Position numbers and translations under genes: made by a program. The notes below the pieces were generated by a model. The model was not told where the DNA came from, searched no databases, and worked only from the letters and a program-made list of their open reading frames with translations. Positions 58,501-64,000 of a DNA stretch of 64,000 bases are shown one piece after another (positions within the stretch are counted from its first letter, which is position 1; the number at the start of each line of letters is the position of its first letter). This stretch comes from Jacaranda mimosifolia (lineage: Eukaryota > Streptophyta > Magnoliopsida > Lamiales > Bignoniaceae), in NCBI GenBank assembly GCA_018894105.1, contig CM032121.1, positions 33,584,230 to 33,648,229 of the forward strand, given 5' to 3'.

Positions 58501-59689
58501 CAGCAATATCTGCATGGGCGACGAAAAGCAATGATTTTGTAACCAATATTCCTCATTCAAATTATTAACCTATGTTTAATTCATCCAATAAAATATACAG
58601 TTTGTATAATTCGTCGTTGAAGTTAGACTCAAAATTAGAACTCCATAGGAGCGTGTAAAATCAACATTCTCCAATACCTCTTGCCTCAAAGAATGTTGGA
58701 TCTCAGCATTTGATAATTGTTTCTTCTTGCTATTGGCACAACCATTTAAGTGCCCCATGTCCTGGCATGAAAAGAATCAACATTTGTTATCAATAATCAA
58801 CACACTAGTTGGTTCCCATTCCATGTGAAATACTATCCATTAAACAGCAGTAATTTGAGAAGAACTGTGAACACCATAATGCTATATCTGACATGGTGTC
58901 ATACAGAAAGTTGATAATCTCAGTTTTTTAAGGGTCTAATCCACAAGTTCCACAAAACAACAGTTACTTTCATCACTAGAGCAGAAGACCACAATAAGAT
59001 ATCTTACCGACTTTTGTCGATGAGCTGCTTCGGTAGATTGAACCAAATTATTTTCCTCAGATCCTCTGCTATCTGGGAAGCTGCCATTGCAATAAATAGG
59101 TAAGAAAGAGAGCTTGAAATCCATGTGACATACTTGCCAGCTCAACCTTTTTTCACTCTTGCAAAAAATTAAACAACATTTATCTTCTAAACTAACAAAA
59201 TAAAATATTAGCGAATAATTATGACCAAATAATAGAAACACAATACTTAAAAAGAATTTGAACTTGGGAAATAAGTTAATAATACATAATCATAAAAACT
59301 TGGATCCCCGATTCAAGATTTCACACAGATCACATACTCACAATCTCCCCTCAGCTAATTTCTTCCAGAAATTCTTTTAAGATTTGCAAATGATGACAAA
59401 AAAACTCTCGCAAAGAAATATGGCATACATAGAAAAAAAGCCATAATGAAGCTAGTGTTATCTACTCTCTACTAGCAGAGGCTATTAGAGCATAGCTCCA
59501 AAGTCCTTTATCCCCCTACCCCTGTAACCCATACAGAAAATCTTTATGTTCCCATTATGTCATTAGCTAAAAAATACTGAAAACTGCAAGCAAAGAAAGT
59601 TATAGCACTAAAATAACTGGCTACCTCTTGGAACGCTTGTGTCTAACCATCCCAGGCCATTTACTGCTGCTAAACCCTTCAAAACCCAT
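55581..59689 (-). CDS. MIP1 leucine-zipper and DUF547 domain protein, 11 exons, 613 aa
   Basis: Exons on the minus strand: 59689-59625, 59080-59008, 58761-58678, 58509-58393, 58273-57854, 57576-57173, 57079-56980, 56888-56829, 56752-56666, 56383-56255 and 55883-55581. All borders are GT-AG and the phases join without a frameshift to 613 codons. The N-terminus is MGFEGFSSSKWPGMVRHKRS. A coiled coil follows at about residues 67-145 (IQHSLRQE, ILLLEKRLQDQVSVRCALER, EIAVLELEVGHLEQYLLSLY), the Lzipper-MIP1 domain. A Ser-rich, basic linker (RRRRLDFSRSD, SHSSLSQRSALART) comes next. DUF547 spans roughly 370-535: KLAFWINVHNALVMHAFLAY, AAYNVGGQIVSADVIQSSIL, PEPLLYFALSSGSHSDPAVR, then EDYIRATF; the C-terminal tail ends FSFRYLILKELVK. 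The family was found as interactors of MADS-box proteins; a peptidase-like fold has been proposed for DUF547, and its function is unsettled. The gene looks intact. Confidence 0.93.
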
Positions 59690-61090
59690 CTCTGCAAATC
59701 AGACAAGCGCAACATTATTGCATTTCAAGTTTCAGCAAGTATCCTTGCACCCGTAGAAATATTTGCAAAGCCAAAAGTACCAACAAAAATCCAAAAGAAT
59801 CATTACCACGCACAAGCTCTGTTCTTAAGAGATAAGTGTCAAGATTGGATTTTTACAATGTAAAATGCAAGAATGCCCAAAAGGGGTCTTGAAAAACCTC
59901 AGCTCCAGTCAAAACCCCGAATTGTATTTTAGCAGGTTAGCCACCCTTTTAATGCTAGTGTGAAGTCTGAACACAAGAGATGGTCATGTGCACAAGTGAA
60001 AAATGGCCAAGAAAAGGGGTCCTTTTGACTATAGGGTGTCTTCTTTCTTAAAGAAAAGCTCCCATTCTCACCCTTCCTAAAACCTTTACTGCAACTATGG
60101 CTTTTACGCAATGGGAGACTTTTGGTGTTAAAAGAAGTAAAAGTAGCAAATACAGATTTTGTAGGCTTTTCTTTTGTTGAATTGAAGGAAGAAAGAAAGT
60201 CTCCTACTAATGTCAAAGTGTACAAAAGTAGATGCTCCACAAAAGGTGGCACAATAGCAAGAAGGAGAAAATGGTGACTATCAAAGTAACATACTGAACT
60301 AGAAATGAATTTGCATTACTATTAACAAACAGGAAAAAAAGATTTCATTAACAAGAAATAAGGAGTGAGAGCTCCAAGCCCACATTCCTTTCAATTGTTG
60401 GGTTGCAAGTGGGAGTTGGTGGCCGTCCCTCTACCCCTTTGTCCCTTACTGCCAAATATATACTGGTAGAAAGCCTAGAATTTTTATGGTAAAGTCCTGA
60501 ATTTCAACCTCATAAGTCATATTTATGAGGGTATTTAAGAAGATCTTTTCTTGTTATACATAATCCTTTATAGTGCAATGATCTATAATTAGAAAGTAAT
60601 GGACTAAGTATAGAAAAAATAGGTATGCTATCTCTGCAGCCCTTCTTGTTTTTTGATAGGATTTTCAAAATAATGAAATGAGGAGTTAATTTAGAGTAAG
60701 TATTTTTTTCTTTTTTGGAGAGATAAAATCCCAGTAATTATATATTTTTGTGGATCAAAATTGCCAGGTTGGAATAGGAAAAGATTCCATACCATAAAGT
60801 GTTGGGTATATGATGAATATACAATTAAGAGTAAGGCTACTGAAATTCATCAAAAAAGAAGAGTAAGGCTACTGAAAAGAAGTTTTAGGAATTTTGAGGT
60901 CAACAAAAAGTGAAAGGGAAAAGGTGAATGTGAAAAGTATGGGAATTTCGAGGCTGGAAAATTAGATAATGGTATCAAGTCACTCTAATTGATTGGAATA
61001 TATTAATTAACATGCCAACTAACACCTCAAATAAATATAGACATATAAGATATAATATTTATCTTTTACTATTCAAAATAAATACACAAT
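59690..61090. other. DUF547 upstream region
   Basis: Likely leader and promoter on the minus strand; the 107-codon minus frame at 60252-59929 (Lys/Ser/Phe-rich, no known family) may lie in a leader exon. No other gene. Confidence 0.4.
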
Positions 61091-63379
61091 GAATCAGTTT
61101 GGACTTTTTGTGATGCTAGTGTTGTTAAATGAAAAGGATTCAATTTTAGAAGGTATTGTCTTACTAATGTTTGTAGTGTTTTATTTTTATAAAAAGATAA
61201 ACAAAATATTTAATTTTATAAGGTATCATCTCAGTAACATATATATATATATTGTGAAATTTTATCTTTATAAAAAGAAATATAAAAAGATCCAACTTCA
61301 TAAGATACGATTCCAGTAACATATGTAGTCGGGGATTTTACTTATACTACTAATAAAATGACAATTTTCTGTAGGTATGTTTTCAAGTGATGTGTTGAAA
61401 TGCCTCTCATAACTACAACTTGTGTTAACTATATTTTATCACGATTTTTTGTATTCATTCATATAAAAATTTAAATAAATATATTGAAATTATTAAAAAA
61501 TTAGTATTATATAAAAAATAAACAAATAGTTTTATTTATTTTATACTATAAAATTTTTAGTAAACAGATAAAGTATACCAAAATTATTAATCCTTATGAA
61601 AAATATATCAACAACTGAGAAAAACATAAAATAGTTTATGGACTTTTCCAAACTCTCGGCAAAAATCTACCTTCATAATTAAGTTCTTCCCCTTTTTTTG
61701 ACTCATTTGCCTTTTTAAAATGGCATCAATATTTTGAATAATACATTTTCATGGAAAAGTTGAATATTTGTTGAATATATTTGAAATTCAAATGTGCACT
61801 ATTGTTTAACCATCAATAATAAAAAATTATGTACTATCTCTATCTCTATTTTTAAGAAAAACACTACTATTAGTTTGTCTCTTTGCTTAAGGTTCTCCAA
61901 ATATGTTCATCCAAGAAGTAACAAAATTATGGGCATAAATCGAAATGGGGCAAAATTAGGAGGACATATTGAGGGTTGAAGAAAATAGTGTCGCCTCAAA
62001 AGGGATGAAAGTTGAGGGCTAAAAAGGCAACGTTGGATGCTTGAAAGGAAATGAAATTTTGTGGGGTTTCCTTTTGTCTAAAACTATAGTTGAAATTTTG
62101 GGTAAAAAAATTAAAAAAAAAAAAAAAAACAATGGTAGATACCCACATTGTCCTTGAGCATCCAAGAGAGTAACGTTTGTCATAGAATCAAGAAATAAAA
62201 AAAAGGGATAGGGGCTTGAGTCTTGACCATTTCCAAGATCGATACAAAAGAAAAAGATGATTGGGATTGAGTGTTGAGGCCTTTCTTTTTGTCGTCATGT
62301 AGACCACCCTATTATAAAAGCTGCCTTTTTACAGCTGCAAATGGGAGGAGGGGAGCATGGGGGTTTTAATGCTAATTAATGACCACCACTCATAACAGTA
62401 ATTTATAGAAATTTCAATTTGTATATAAAAATTGTGTTGGCATATGGTTATCCTTAATTGCAACAACTTATTAATTTGTTATGTTTGTTGGTAAGCAGAT
62501 TTAGTGATATTATTTTTATATATATAAATATGAGATTTGAAATTCGATTACTAATAAATTTTTAATATCCGTATGTGCATAAATAAATTAAAAAAATTAT
62601 AAATTTATTTTTTATTTGTCAAGTAATATCGTTCTTATATATATTTACATATATAAGTTTAAGAGTTTTAAAAAAATTGTGAATATACAACTCACACATC
62701 CAGTGCGTGTATATGTATATTAATGGATGGAGATAACACGAGCAATAGACACCTAGAAACAATCATATATAAGCAATTAAGAGGTGTAGGGTTTAACTGT
62801 TTAAGTCTATGAGAAGTGTAGGCATTAGTTAAATTTTATAAATTAGTTTCTTTATATTGGATGTATCTTTTGATCTAGATTATTTACCAAACAACAAAAA
62901 AGGAATTTTGGTGATAAAATGTGAAGCGAAAACAAAATTGTGATGCATATATATATATATATATATATTTGTGAAATTAATCATCAAACTAAATTAAGAA
63001 TGATTGTCATTTTATAATAATTGTATGTTGATTTGAAAGTCAACATACATACGAAATATGTGTAAATTATCATGATTAACAATGAATGGCAACAAAAATG
63101 GTCAAAATAGTTGTGTAATTATATATATTCATGTTTGTCATTAAACTTTTTTTGTACATATTTCAATAATAATCCAAGCATGATTTTTGTTATTATTAAG
63201 TTTGTGAAAATTATTATTATAATAAAAAAAATATTATCACTGGTATTAATAGCATCCTTAACCTTTTTTTAATAAGGTTATTGCATTCAGATTGTCCTTA
63301 ACATCTTAAAATCTAAATGAAACCTTTTTCCTTGAGAGAGAGAGAGTTTAATAATTAAAAATTTAGTGAAAAAAAATAG
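61091..63379. other. AT-rich intergenic DNA, no gene
   Basis: A T(C/A)TCA(G/T)TAACATAT(A/G)TA-like phrase recurs around 61160, 61225 and 61310, giving a weak 80-bp periodicity (AAAATATTTAATTTTATAAG / AAAGATCCAACTTCATAAGA). (AT)n lies at about 62946-62970. No frame resembles a known protein. Confidence 0.4.
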
Positions 63380-63382
63380 GGA

Positions 63383-63440
63383 ATGTTTGGTTATATTTCC
63401 CAAGAACAAAATTATTTTGGGAAAATATAATCAAACATAC
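63383..63440. repeat. Foldback hairpin, possible MITE end
   Basis: ATGTTTGGTTATATTTCCC (63383 on) pairs with GGGAAAATATAATCAAACAT (63419-63438) except for one mismatch and one gap. The GTTTGG word and the TTTCCCAA words that recur to about 63760 resemble a foldback element that continues toward the window end. Full borders not found. Confidence 0.5.
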
Positions 63441-64000
63441 ACTCATTTTCCCTTCAAACCACTATTTTTTTTTTCCAAAATACCCTCTCATATCCTTCAT
63501 TATCCCCAAAATTTTCTCAATTTTCAATAAATACATACATATTATATATATGTCTCATATATATATATTTTATTATTATTCTAACAATAAAAAAATCACT
63601 CAATTCTATTTTCACAACAAAAATTGAACAAAAGCATTGATTTGACTGCTACAATATAAAATATCTCCCCCAAAATATAAACAAACATATCAAAAATTTT
63701 CAGAATTATTTTTTAATTATTTCCCAAAATATTACAAAAAATCCATTACATTTCCCAACGCAATTTTTATATTCTCCAATATCATTTTTAACTTTCATTA
63801 TCCCAAAATATATATTAAAATCACACACAAAAAAAAACATAACCTGACATTGCCATAGATATCTTGCCATACTTGATACATAATTACATAGTCCCATCAG
63901 AAACAGGAAGAAAAAAAAACAAACAAACAAACAAACACCACTCTGATTTCGACTATGAACAGAAATGCAGTGCCATAAATTGATTGAGCAGAATATGAAA
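63441..64000. other. AT-rich intergenic DNA to window end
   Basis: Contains CCAAAATAC/CCCAAAAT words in repeated use and an (AAAC)n run at about 63920-63937. No gene; the 74-codon minus frame 63930-63706 is low-complexity. Confidence 0.4.

Noticed and set aside
59929..60252. 107-codon minus frame as a separate gene upstream of DUF547
   Set aside because: No family resemblance; more likely leader or promoter sequence of the DUF547 gene.

Overview
This window is nuclear DNA from a flowering plant, most likely a eudicot. It is strongly AT-rich, genes are sparse, introns have GT-AG borders, the proteins belong to plant families, and the intergenic space is full of plant transposons. I cannot name the species.

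Five host genes can be supported: (1) a PPR (RNA-editing/organelle type) gene on the minus strand, cut by the window start (1-1399); (2) a three-exon CASP-like, group 5 membrane protein on the plus strand (14221-16238); (3) an intron-poor PADRE (DUF4228) protein on the plus strand (33473-33976); (4) a single-exon STS14-like PR-1/CAP secreted protein on the plus strand (54289-54828); (5) an eleven-exon MIP1-leucine-zipper/DUF547 protein on the minus strand (55581-59689), convergent with PR-1. There is no operon-like logic. Each gene has its own promoter and they act in unrelated processes: organelle RNA metabolism, membrane scaffolding, stress response, apoplastic defence or pistil function, and an unknown role for DUF547.

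The rest is mainly mobile DNA. Four non-autonomous hAT-like elements have perfect 8-bp target duplications (2305-2683, 4378-5344, 17287-18119, 46590-47516). Several foldback MITE families carry GTTTGG-type ends. Two LTR retrotransposons are delimited base by base. One is a 2.76-kb non-coding element on the minus strand whose interior is a tandem repeat (19021-21778). The other is a 4.62-kb decayed Ty3/gypsy element on the plus strand that carries an antisense reading frame (26655-31274).

The most unusual object is a 6.4-kb Mutator-like element (47714-54113) with a perfect 9-bp target duplication and long terminal inverted repeats. Only apparent N-terminal and C-terminal scraps of its transposase remain. 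Nearly all of its interior is four different tandem-repeat arrays built on a recurring TGTACT word, one of them split by a fragment of an LTR retrotransposon. It ends about 110 bp upstream of the TATA box of the PR-1-like gene.

Long stretches (about 9-14 kb, 21.8-25.5 kb, 34-46 kb, 60-64 kb) hold no gene that I can recognise.
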